Assembly: GCF_001577265.1 (NCBI RefSeq)
Contig: NZ_CP014517.1
Span: 2,223,001-2,287,000, forward strand
Direction: 5' to 3'
From: Variovorax sp. PAMC 28711
Lineage (GTDB): Bacteria > Pseudomonadota > Gammaproteobacteria > Burkholderiales > Burkholderiaceae_C
DNA length: 64,000 bases
Both the position numbers and the translations under genes were made by a program. Below, one piece after another: positions 21,418-28,200 of this stretch (position 1 is the first letter of the stretch; each line of letters opens with the position of its first letter). The notes under the pieces were generated by a model. That model did not search any database, was not told the origin of the DNA, and saw only the letters and a list, made by a program, of their open reading frames with translations.

Positions 21418-22221
21418 ATGCAGGTGCGCGTGTTGGGTTGCTCTGGCGCCATCGCCAAAGACTGCCGCACCACTTCTTTTCTGGTCGACACCGATTTGCT
21501 CGTCGATGCCGGCACCGGCGTCGGCGACCTCACTCTGGACGAAATGGCCGGCATCGACGACGTGGTGCTCACCCATTCGCACCTCGACCACGTCGCCGCC
21601 CTGCCCCTGATGATCGACGCCGTGGCCAGCCGCCGCCAGCAACCGCTGCGCGTGCACGCCTTGCGCGCCACCATCGAAGCACTGCGCGCCCACGTGTTCA
21701 ACAACGTCATCTGGCCCGACTTCGCGAGCATCCCCAGCCGCGAAAAGCCGTTCGTCAGCTTTCACGACATCGCGGTCGGTCAGAAGCTCGAACTCGGCAG
21801 CCGGCTGCTGAAGCACATCGAAGTGCTCCCCGCCGTGCACACCGTGCCCGCCTGCGGCTACGCCGTGCGATCCGCCCAGGGCGGCCCGAACTGGGTCTTC
21901 AGCGGCGACACCGAACGCAACGCGCCCTTCTGGGAGCGCATCAACGCGATGGACGTCGGCGTGCTGGTGATCGAAACCGCCTTCAGCAACCGCGAACAGG
22001 CCCTGGCGCAGCGCAGCCTGCACCTGTCGCCCGCCACGCTGGCCGACGAACTCGCGCAGATCGCGCCCGGCCGGCGCTACCCGATCTACATCACCCACAC
22101 CAAGCCCGCCGAGACCGAAGAAATCATGAGCCAGATCGACGCGTTCGCCGCCGGCGAGCTGCTCGGGCTGGCGCAGCGCGACATTCGCTGGCTGCAAACG
22201 GCGGGCGTGCTTGAACTCTGA
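21418..22221 (+). CDS. cpdP: Class II cyclic-nucleotide phosphodiesterase, metallo-beta-lactamase fold
   Basis: A 267-residue enzyme of the PDEase_II type that hydrolyses 3',5'-cyclic nucleotides. The zinc motif is VVLTHSHLDHVAALP; later His and Asp ligands are in AVHTVPACG, VFSGDTERNAPFW and YITHTKPAE. The ATG at 21418 (MQVRVLGCSGAIA) is chosen because the fold begins with that strand; an alternative GTG at 21394 overlaps the cyclase stop by 4 nt and cannot be excluded. Placed directly after the cyclase gene, it provides the off-switch for the same second messenger. It is the last gene before the pilin promoter region. Confidence 0.87.
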   Translation: MQVRVLGCSGAIAKDCRTTSFLVDTDLLVDAGTGVGDLTLDEMAGIDDVVLTHSHLDHVAALPLMIDAVASRRQQPLRVHALRATIEALRAHVFNNVIWPDFASIPSREKPFVSFHDIAVGQKLELGSRLLKHIEVLPAVHTVPACGYAVRSAQGGPNWVFSGDTERNAPFWERINAMDVGVLVIETAFSNREQALAQRSLHLSPATLADELAQIAPGRRYPIYITHTKPAETEEIMSQIDAFAAGELLGLAQRDIRWLQTAGVLEL

Positions 22222-22238
22222 GCGACATTTTGGGCAGA

Positions 22239-22327
22239 TGACAAATTTGTCACCGCCGTCCGCGAGCAAACTGGCGCTAAGTGTCACATGGTGTAACCAG
22301 AATGTGAACTAGTCCGCACAAATGTCA
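22239..22327 (+). promoter_or_regulatory. Candidate activator (PilR-like) binding region upstream of pilA
   Basis: Three TGTCA boxes occur at 22248-22252, 22282-22286 and 22323-22327; the first is part of a perfect 14-bp palindrome, TGACAAATTTGTCA (22239-22252). They lie about 130, 95 and 50 nt before the predicted sigma-54 start. PilR of Pseudomonas binds repeated TGTC-type sites upstream of pilA at comparable distances, so these are plausible enhancer sites. No pilS/pilR genes are in the window. Confidence 0.5.
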
Positions 22328-22349
22328 GCGTGGGACACCTCTGGCGCGC

Positions 22350-22364
22350 TGGCACAGATGCTGC
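22350..22364 (+). promoter_or_regulatory. Sigma-54 promoter of pilA
   Basis: TGGCAC-N5-CTGC matches the -24/-12 consensus TGGCAC-N5-TTGC at all defined positions but one, with the invariant GG and GC ten bases apart. Transcription would start near 22376, giving a leader of about 48 nt to the pilA ATG. Sigma-54 control of the major pilin gene is well known in Pseudomonas and relatives. Confidence 0.8.
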
Positions 22365-22730
22365 GGATAGATAGGCGCTCCGGGAGGTTCCCGGGCCTTA
22401 TTTACCAACCTGGAGTTTTTCAAATGAACCGTCGTTCCATTGCACGCAACGTACAAAAGGGTTTCACCCTTATCGAATTGATGATCGTCGTGGCGATCAT
22501 CGGTATTTTGGCTGCTGTGGCTTTGCCGGCTTACCAGGACTACATCGCTCGTGCACAGGCCACGGAAGCTGTCTCGCTCGCCGAGGGCCAGCGCATAGCT
22601 GTGCTCGAAAAGTTCACGCAGGACGGCACGTGCGCAACCAACGCGGACGCTACTACTGCTAAGGCCGCCGGCACGGCCGTCGACACCGACATTACCGGAA
22701 AGTACGTGCTCAAGACCACCCTTGGCGGCA

Positions 22731-22733
22731 CCG
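22731..22733. repeat. Target-site duplication, left copy (CCG)
   Basis: The three bases CCG immediately precede the left inverted repeat and are repeated directly after the right one at 24052-24054. A 3-bp duplication is usual for IS3-family insertions, and removing one copy with the element restores the pilin frame exactly. Confidence 0.9.
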
Positions 22734-22759
22734 TGAACCGCACCGGGTTTCGTAGAGGC
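22734..22759. repeat. IS left terminal inverted repeat (orfB end)
   Basis: The first 14 bases, TGAACCGCACCGGG, are identical to the reverse complement of the other end; over 26 bp only three positions differ. Confidence 0.92.
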
Positions 22760-22772
22760 CAGTTGGTTTAAG

Positions 22773-23720
22773 TCAGGCCGGTATGACGGCCTGCTCGGCG
22801 AGATGCCGGTAGTAGTTTGCCTCAGCCTCGGCGGGCGGGATGTAGCCAATGGGCTCCAGCAGTCGATGGTGATTGAACCAAGACACCCATTCGAGCGTCG
22901 CGAGTTCCAAGGACTCCTTCGTCTTCCAAGGCGCCCGGCGATGGATCAATTCGGCCTTGTAGAGACCGTTGACCGTCTCGGCCAGAGCGTTGTCGTAGCT
23001 GTCGCCTTTGCTGCCAACCGACGGCTCCACGCCGGCCTCTGCTAACCGCTCGCTGTAGCGGACAGAGACGTATTGCGAGCCCCTGTCGGAGTGCGCCACA
23101 AGGCTTCGATCGCGTTCCGGCTGCCTTGCGTACAGTGCCTGCTCCAGGGCATCAAGGACGAAGTCTGTCGTCATCGAACTGCTGACTCGCCAGCCTACGA
23201 TGCGTCTGGCGTAGACGTCGATGACGAAGGCCACGTATTGCCAGCCTTGCCAGGTAGAGACGTACGTGAAGTCCGAGACCCAAAGCTGATTCGGCCTGTC
23301 GGCCTTGAACTGCCTGTTGACTTTGTCCAGCGGGCACGGCGCCCTGCGGTCGCTGATCGTCGTTCGTACGACTTTGCCCCGCATGACGCCGCGAAGTCCG
23401 AGGCGTTTCATCAGCCGTTCAACCGTGCATCGGGCCGCCGCTGTGCCTTCGCGAGCCAACTGCCGCCAGACCTTCTCGGCGCCGTAGACCTGCATGTTGG
23501 CTTGCCAGACGCGCTTGATCTCTGTTGCAAGAATGTCATCGCTCTGCGCTCGTGCGCAGCGCCGTTCCGGCTCGCGACGAAGCGCCGCATGCCGTCGATA
23601 CCCGGACGGGGAGATCTGCAAAACCTTGCAGATCGGCTCGACCCCGAACGTATCGCGATGCTCGTCGATGAGCTCTCTCAGGACTTGAATCGGCGGTCGA
23701 GCTCCGCCTGGGCGAAAAAC
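22773..23720 (-). CDS. IS3-family transposase OrfB (frameshift-fused catalytic part)
   Basis: OrfB carries the rve/DDE catalytic core of the transposase. The N-terminal HTH_21-like region ([20 protein letters not shown], then [12 protein letters not shown]) is followed by the three catalytic acids: Asp in [20 protein letters not shown], Asp in [12 protein letters not shown] and Glu in [18 protein letters not shown]. The frame is -1 relative to orfA and overlaps its end; the given 5' boundary is the likely frameshift position at a run of five T (23715-23719 on the coding strand) rather than a start codon. The fused OrfAB protein would be the active transposase. No stop or deletion interrupts it. 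Confidence 0.9.
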   Translation of the reverse strand, partial: VFRPGGARPPIQVLRELIDEHRDTFGVEPICKVLQISPSGYRRHAALRREPERRCARAQSDDILATEIKRVWQANMQVYGAEKVWRQLAREGTAAARCTVERLMKRLGLRGVMRGKVVRTTISDRRAPCPLDKVNRQFKADRPNQLWVSDFTYVSTWQGWQYVAFVIDVYARRIVGWRVSSSMTTDFVLDALEQALYARQPERDRSLVAHSDRGSQYVSVRYSERLAEAGVEPSVGSKGDSYDNALAETVNGLYKAELIHRRAPWKTKESLELATLEWVSWFNHHRLLEPIGYIPPAEAEANYYRHLAEQAVIPA

Positions 23721-24001
23721 GCACTCGCCACCTTCAGGATCTCGTTGGCCCGGCGCAATTCCTTGACCTCGCGTTCGAGCTCTTTGACGCGCTGCGCCTC
23801 CGACGTCGTTACGCCATCGCGCGCGCCGGAATCTATCTCGTGACGCTTGACCCATGTCAGCAGCGTCTGCGGCACGCAGCCGATCTTCGGGGCAATCGAT
23901 TCGACCGCCAGCCACAGCGAGGGGTACTCCCCGCGGTGTTCCAACACCAGGCGCACCGCGCGCTCGCGGACCTCAGGTGAGAACTTGTTCGACTTGTTCA
24001 T
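23678..24001 (-). CDS. IS3-family transposase OrfA (DNA-binding part)
   Basis: A 107-residue protein with an N-terminal helix-turn-helix ([39 protein letters not shown]) that binds the element's ends and a C-terminal leucine-zipper helix ([20 protein letters not shown]). It ends within the orfB frame; ribosomal -1 slippage near the [10 protein letters not shown] segment would give the OrfAB fusion. Alone, OrfA of IS3 elements acts as a regulator of transposition. Confidence 0.92.
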   Translation of the reverse strand: MNKSNKFSPEVRERAVRLVLEHRGEYPSLWLAVESIAPKIGCVPQTLLTWVKRHEIDSGARDGVTTSEAQRVKELEREVKELRRANEILKVASAFFAQAELDRRFKS

Positions 24002-24025
24002 GGCTCCATCTTCTCAAAGGGTGGA

Positions 24026-24051
24026 GCCTCCACAAATCCCGGTGCGGTTCA
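24026..24051. repeat. IS right terminal inverted repeat (orfA end)
   Basis: This end matches the left repeat in reverse complement at 23 of 26 positions, ends in CA and directly precedes the second CCG target copy. Confidence 0.92.
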
Positions 24052-24054
24052 CCG
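24052..24054. repeat. Target-site duplication, right copy (CCG)
   Basis: Second copy of the CCG target found at 22731-22733. The pilin sequence resumes at base 24055. Confidence 0.9.
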
Positions 24055-24247
24055 CAAGTGCGGCAGGCGGCTGCACCATCGTGTCAACATTTAAAGACGC
24101 TGGCGTAGCTACGCCCCTTGTTTCTAAAACTGTGACCTTGACGCTAAGCAACGCCGACAAGGGTTCAAACGTCTGGACCTGCACGTCGACCGCGGCGCAA
24201 AAGTATGTTCCGAAGACGTGCGCTGGCGTCTAAAGTTTCTCTCCCCT

Positions 24248-24275
24248 AAAGCCGCCGCCCTCGGGCGGCTTTTTC
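24248..24275 (+). terminator. Rho-independent terminator of pilA
   Basis: A 9-bp stem, AAAGCCGCC (24248-24256) with GGCGGCTTT (24264-24272), closes a 7-nt loop and runs into a T tract. It lies 15 nt after the pilA stop and would limit the strong sigma-54 transcript to pilA alone. Confidence 0.85.
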
Positions 24276-24832
24276 ACGCCTGAAGCGCCCGTTTCACGGT
24301 TTACACGTTCCGCCTTCGCTGCTCACTGCCAGCGATAGGTGCCCGAGGGGATGTTCCTAATCGCCGAAAACGCAGGGCTTTTCTTCCGGCGGACGTGGCG
24401 GACATCGTCGATGTACAACTACGGATGCGACATGCTGCTTAGTTCGCCCTAAACAATCCTGGTTTTACCCGAACGCGACGTTGTGAGACGTGCAAGCCGA
24501 CGACAGCGAGGCCAACAACGCGCGCAGGCGGAACTCCGCTGCCGAAGCATCGTCCTGCTGCTTGTAGCTTGTAAGACATCGAGCTCAATATTGGCCGCCT
24601 TCGGGCGGCTATTTCTATTTCTAGACGACGTGAACATTGGATCAACAGAGGCAGTTCATCCGAATGCACCTCGCCATCGAAAGCATTGGTGCTGCTATCG
24701 ATCAAGGAAGACAGACAAACGGCGCAAGCCGGCCGCTCAGCGGTAACTCTTCAAAGAGCCAAAATGGTCCACAAGACGTAAACTTTGGTAACAAACAAAA
24801 ACAATGGTGACACGTCGCCTGAAAGGATCCAC
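24276..24832. other. Long intergenic stretch between pilA and the minor pilin operon
   Basis: These 557 nt hold no reading frame with family resemblance, codon bias or a ribosome site that I could recognise. A second hairpin followed by a T-rich tract, GGCCGCC-TTC-GGGCGGCT with TATTTCTATTT, lies at 24594-24622 and resembles the pilA terminator. The rest could be a degraded gene, an unrecognised small RNA or the leader of the pilE operon. The minor pilin promoter must lie here or further upstream but no clear sigma-54 or sigma-70 match was found. Confidence 0.5.
24594..24622 (+). terminator. Second terminator-like hairpin in the pilA-pilE gap
   Basis: The stem GCCGCC/GGCGGC with a short TTCG-type loop is followed by TATTTCTATTT. 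No gene ends convincingly in front of it, so it may terminate an unrecognised transcript or be a relic of a lost pilin gene. Confidence 0.4.
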
Positions 24833-25312
24833 ATGCCATCTTCCAAAACCAATGCCTTCCAAAGAAAACAAAAGGGCTTCACGCTTATTGAAGTCATGGT
24901 TACGGTGGCGATCATTGGCATCCTGGCCGCAATTGCCTTGCCTTCTTACCGAGATTACGTCTTGAGGGCGCAAGTGGTGGATGCGAGTAACGGGCTTTCG
25001 GCGATGCGCGTCAATATGGAGCGGTACTTCCAGGACAACAGGACGTACCTTTCTACCGGCGCGTTCACGTCACCCTGTCTCGTGGCAGCCAATTTGCGCA
25101 TGGTGGGGTCTTTTCAATTGTCTTGCGACGGCACGTATGGTGCGGCGACAGCTTCAACTTTCACGCTGGTGGCAACCGGTTCTGGTGCGACCAACGGGTT
25201 CGTATTCACGGTCGATCAGGCGAATAACCGGGCGACGCCTGCTGTCCGCAGTGGCAGTGGCTGGAATACCTGCGCCAACGACTGGGTCACGAGCAAAGGA
25301 CAGACGTGTTGA
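24833..25312 (+). CDS. pilE: Type IV minor pilin, PilE-like
   Basis: A 159-residue pilin-like protein. The leader is basic (cleavage after Gly15) and precedes [20 protein letters not shown] with Glu at mature position 5. The C-terminal part has paired cysteines ([17 protein letters not shown] and [16 protein letters not shown]), giving the disulfide loops usual in PilE/minor pilins. The ATG has an AAAGGA ribosome site 5-6 nt upstream. It is the first gene of a six-gene, tightly spaced operon ending in pilY1, so it is a minor pilin of the priming complex; it could partly substitute for the disrupted PilA, but that is speculative. Confidence 0.88.
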   Translation: MPSSKTNAFQRKQKGFTLIEVMVTVAIIGILAAIALPSYRDYVLRAQVVDASNGLSAMRVNMERYFQDNRTYLSTGAFTSPCLVAANLRMVGSFQLSCDGTYGAATASTFTLVATGSGATNGFVFTVDQANNRATPAVRSGSGWNTCANDWVTSKGQTC

Positions 25313-25905
25313 ATCGCCGTTCCTTTTGCAGAGGCTTTACCCTGTTAGAGATGGTCATCACCATCGCGGTGATGGCGATTCTGGTGGGACTGGCGATGCC
25401 TTCCATGTTCGAGTGGGTCGCCAATTCACGGGTCAGGACGGTGGCCGACACGCTGCAAAACGGGGTGCGACTGGCGCAGAACGAAGCTTTGCGACGCAAC
25501 CGGCAGGTCGTTTTTTCATTGACCAACAGCAGTTCACCGCAAACCGCATTGACGGCGTCCGCCAATGGAAAGAACTGGTCGATCAACTGGGTTCCTGCGG
25601 CACTGGACGCGGCCACTGCGCCGACTTTTATCGAGGCGGGCGTGCTGACGACGGCTGGCGCGGGTGTTCAGATTGCTGGGCCATCCGCGATTTGTTTCAA
25701 CGCGAATGGACGGCTTGTCACCAATCCCAGCCCGGGTGTGACCGGTGCGAACTGCTCCATTGCCTCGGCGCCGACTTACGACATTACCAAGACGGGTGCG
25801 GAACGCAGGTTGCGTGTATTGGTCGCGCTCGGAGGGCAGGTTCGCATGTGTGATCCCGACAAGGCACTTTCACGTGATGTCCCCGACGGGTGTCCCGCAC
25901 CATGA
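25306..25905 (+). CDS. fimT: Minor pilin FimT/GspH-type
   Basis: A 199-residue prepilin with cleavage after Gly10 (RG|FTLLE) and helix [20 protein letters not shown], then the GspH/FimT domain opening with [20 protein letters not shown], the family signature. It starts at a GTG overlapping the pilE stop by 7 nt and is preceded by AAGGA. FimT-like minor pilins prime pilus assembly and in some species bind DNA during uptake. Confidence 0.9.
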   Translation: MLNRRSFCRGFTLLEMVITIAVMAILVGLAMPSMFEWVANSRVRTVADTLQNGVRLAQNEALRRNRQVVFSLTNSSSPQTALTASANGKNWSINWVPAALDAATAPTFIEAGVLTTAGAGVQIAGPSAICFNANGRLVTNPSPGVTGANCSIASAPTYDITKTGAERRLRVLVALGGQVRMCDPDKALSRDVPDGCPAP

Positions 25906-26315
25906 AAAAACCACATCTGCCTGCATCGCGCGCTGGTCAACGTGGCATCGCCCTGCTGGAGGTTCTCGTCTCGATCCTTCTCTTTTCGCTAGGCATATTG
26001 GGACTGGTCGGGCTGCAAGCGCGGGCGGTCACGACATCGGTCGACGCCGAAGACCGAGGTCGTGCGGCCCTGCTCGCCAACGAGATCGCCAGCACGATGT
26101 GGCTGACGGACTCGGTCACCGTGAATGGCACCGCGTGGCAGGCGCGCGTCAGCGCACCAACGACGGGCGGCTTGTCGAACGGCACCGTGACCATCACGCC
26201 GGTGGCAGGCACCACCAACAGCGCGGACATTCTCATCCAATGGCGCTCACCCACTCGCACCGCCAGCAGCGCCAATGCAGGCAGCCAGCTCTCAACCCGG
26301 GTGACGCTGCCATGA
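25902..26315 (+). CDS. pilV: Minor pilin PilV
   Basis: A 137-residue prepilin with an N-terminal basic leader cut after Gly15 and helix IALLEVLVSILLFSLGILGLVGLQ; the ALLEVLVS...FSLGILGL pattern is typical of PilV. The ATG overlaps the fimT stop in an ATGA, so translation is coupled. It is shorter than some PilV proteins, and the C-terminal domain is a simple beta-rich segment. Confidence 0.88.
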   Translation: MKKPHLPASRAGQRGIALLEVLVSILLFSLGILGLVGLQARAVTTSVDAEDRGRAALLANEIASTMWLTDSVTVNGTAWQARVSAPTTGGLSNGTVTITPVAGTTNSADILIQWRSPTRTASSANAGSQLSTRVTLP

Positions 26316-27547
26316 GCCATCCATTTTCTGAACGGCGGACATCCGGGTTCACGTTGATTGAGCTCATGGTGTCGATCGTGATCGCACTGATCGTCACCCT
26401 GGCGGTGACCAGCACTGTGATCACGAACGAATCCACCAAGCGGACCACCACCTCGACCAACGACATGAACCAGACAGGTTCGTACGCGTCTTACTTCCTG
26501 GACCGGGCGGTCCGCAGCGCCGGCTCCGGCTTCACGCAGGCCTCTTCGCTGGCCGGCATTTTCGGGTGTCGCCTCACCGCCAAAATGGGCAGCACTCCGG
26601 ACTTGCCTCGCACGAACCTCGCATTTCCCGCGCCGTTTGCTACTTATTTTCTGGGCGGCGCCACGGGCAGCGGAAACTTACGCGTAGCGCCGGTGCTGAT
26701 TGGCAAAGGTCAGGCCGATGGGCCGTTGATTGGCGCGACGTCGGGCGCAGGCTCCGATGTCCTGGTCGTCATGGGCGGCAATGCCGCGGCCGGTGATGTG
26801 CCGCGGCCGCTGTTGTCGAATGTGTCGTCGACAGGAACGAGCAACATCGTACGGGTCAACAATGCGGTGGGCATCACGGGCGGCGACTTGACTTTGGTGA
26901 GCCAGACAGGAGAGACAGATTGCCTGTTGGAACCGGTGACCAGCACCTTTGTAGACACCGTGGGAAACACCACGATCCCGCTGAGTGGCACGTACTTCAC
27001 GTCGACCGGTAGCAGTACCAGCCTGGCGGCCATGGCATCGAGCGGATCGGCCTACCTGACACCGCTCGGTAACACCACTGCCAGGAATGTTCAATTCCAG
27101 TTGTTCGGTGTAGGTGCTAATCGGACGTTGTTCGCGTACGACCTGTTGCGCGCCGATGGCAACGACGCCGCGCAAGCGATTGCCGATGGTGTCGCGCAAA
27201 TGCACGCGCTTTACGGCCTCGACACGAATGCCGACGGCATCCTGGACAAATGGGTCGACCCGGGCGCCACGGGGTACGACATTGCCACCCTGATGGCGAA
27301 TCCGGCCACGATCCGCCAGATCGTCGCCATCCGGGTCGCCCTCGTGATGCGCGGCAACAAGTACGAAAAGGAGGTGGTCTCGACCACCATTCCCGCGCTG
27401 TTCGACAACCTGACGCCCGCGCCGGATGCGTCACTCAAGCGTGCGGCCGTGACGCTCTCCACCTCGGGCGACGACCAGCACTATCGCTATCGCCTTGTGG
27501 AATTCACGATTCCGCTGCGCAACGTTTTGCTGTTGCCCACCTCATGA
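26312..27547 (+). CDS. pilW: Minor pilin PilW
   Basis: A 411-residue prepilin with cleavage after Gly12 and helix FTLIELMVSIVIALIVTLAV. The long C-terminal domain contains two Cys (FGCRLTAK and TDCLLEPV) and a DTNADGILDKW segment that resembles a calcium-binding loop. PilW-type proteins carry such long domains and sit between PilV and PilX at the pilus tip. The ATG overlaps the pilV stop (ATGA), and the stop overlaps the pilX start in the same way. Confidence 0.9.
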   Translation: MSHPFSERRTSGFTLIELMVSIVIALIVTLAVTSTVITNESTKRTTTSTNDMNQTGSYASYFLDRAVRSAGSGFTQASSLAGIFGCRLTAKMGSTPDLPRTNLAFPAPFATYFLGGATGSGNLRVAPVLIGKGQADGPLIGATSGAGSDVLVVMGGNAAAGDVPRPLLSNVSSTGTSNIVRVNNAVGITGGDLTLVSQTGETDCLLEPVTSTFVDTVGNTTIPLSGTYFTSTGSSTSLAAMASSGSAYLTPLGNTTARNVQFQLFGVGANRTLFAYDLLRADGNDAAQAIADGVAQMHALYGLDTNADGILDKWVDPGATGYDIATLMANPATIRQIVAIRVALVMRGNKYEKEVVSTTIPALFDNLTPAPDASLKRAAVTLSTSGDDQHYRYRLVEFTIPLRNVLLLPTS

Positions 27548-28197
27548 TGAAAAATCATCCTTCCGCAGCGCGACAAGAGGGCGTTGTCCTCCTGTTGTGT
27601 CTCATCGTGCTGGTGGTGCTCTTGGCCGGAGGCGTGGCCGTGATTCGTTCCATGAACACTTCCTTGTTCGCGGCTGGCAACATTGCCTTCAAGCGCGATC
27701 TGGTGAATCAGGGGGAGCAGGCGCTTTCCAAAGTCACGACCGATTTCAAGGCGGGTGGCCCACTGGCAGCGACCAGCACGCTGGCGACCAACGTGCCGGC
27801 ATCGAACTACAGCGCGGTGCAACTGGTCGCCAATGCAAGTGGCATCCCCAACGTGCTGTTGACCACGGGTGCGGCTTCGGGCGCCGATATCAGCGGCGCG
27901 ACCTTCACCCCGACGGGCGCGGACATGTCCGGCGTGCTGGCAGGAACCAGCGGCGCGGCTTCGGGTATCACCATCCGCTATGTCATCGACCGCCTCTGCA
28001 ACGCCACTGGCGCGGCCAGCATCGGCAAATGCGCTTACACGCCCTCCAGCGGCGATGTGGCCGGTGGCAGCAGCCAATTGCCCGCCAGCAAACGCCCACT
28101 CACCACCCTGCTCGCGGTCTACCGGGTGAGCGTGCGCATCACCGGTCCGCGGGGCACGCAGGTCTTCTTGCAGAGCTCATTCACCAAACCCGAGTAA
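27544..28197 (+). CDS. pilX: Minor pilin PilX
   Basis: A 217-residue prepilin-like protein with a short leader (cleavage after Gly13) and helix VVLLLCLIVLVVLLAGGVAV. Mature position 5 is not Glu, which is usual for PilX and GspK-like tip subunits. A pair of Cys (DRLCNATG, IGKCAYTP) lies in the C-terminal domain. Two adjacent ATG codons occur at 27544 and 27547; the first overlaps the pilW stop. pilY1 begins 3 nt after its stop. Confidence 0.87.
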   Translation: MMKNHPSAARQEGVVLLLCLIVLVVLLAGGVAVIRSMNTSLFAAGNIAFKRDLVNQGEQALSKVTTDFKAGGPLAATSTLATNVPASNYSAVQLVANASGIPNVLLTTGAASGADISGATFTPTGADMSGVLAGTSGAASGITIRYVIDRLCNATGAASIGKCAYTPSSGDVAGGSSQLPASKRPLTTLLAVYRVSVRITGPRGTQVFLQSSFTKPE

Positions 28198-28200
28198 GCC

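Larger units (their letters stand above)
22734..24051 (-). mobile_element. IS3-family insertion sequence, 1,318 bp, inside pilA
   Basis: The element is bounded by terminal inverted repeats that begin TG and end CA, carries overlapping orfA and orfB in the -1 frameshift arrangement and is flanked by a 3-bp duplication. Its genes read opposite to pilA. End sequences of the form TGAACCGC(A/C)CCGGG and the orfA/orfB proteins resemble an IS3-group element common in Comamonadaceae and Xanthomonas, from memory. All parts look intact, so it is probably still mobile. Confidence 0.95.
22424..24233 (+). pseudogene. pilA: Type IV major pilin PilA, interrupted by an IS3-family element
   Basis: PilA is the structural subunit of the type IV pilus. 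The leader is basic and short (cleavage after Gly13, before Phe14) and is followed by the classic N-methylation helix [20 protein letters not shown] with Glu at mature position 5. The reading frame is intact to base 22733, where an insertion sequence enters; translation then runs 12 codons into the element and stops at 22771. Joining 22733 to 24055 restores an uninterrupted 162-residue pilin whose last 59 residues, with three cysteines (GGCTIV, VWTCTS, PKTCAG), continue to the stop at 24233. As it stands the product lacks the C-terminal disulfide region and should not assemble. An intrinsic terminator follows. Confidence 0.95.

Noticed and set aside
22261..22320. Possible CRP/cAMP sites in the pilA upstream region (GTGTCACATG, AATGTGAACT)
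   Set aside because: Only single TGTGA-like half sites without the inverted partner at six-base spacing; attractive because of the cAMP genes but not supported.
22734..24051. Treating the IS as part of a larger transposon or genomic island
   Set aside because: Both ends, the 3-bp duplication and the exact pilin rejoining show a simple 1,318-bp insertion with no cargo.
24483..24746. An 87-codon frame in the pilA-pilE gap
   Set aside because: No start signal, no family resemblance, biased composition; it spans a terminator-like hairpin.
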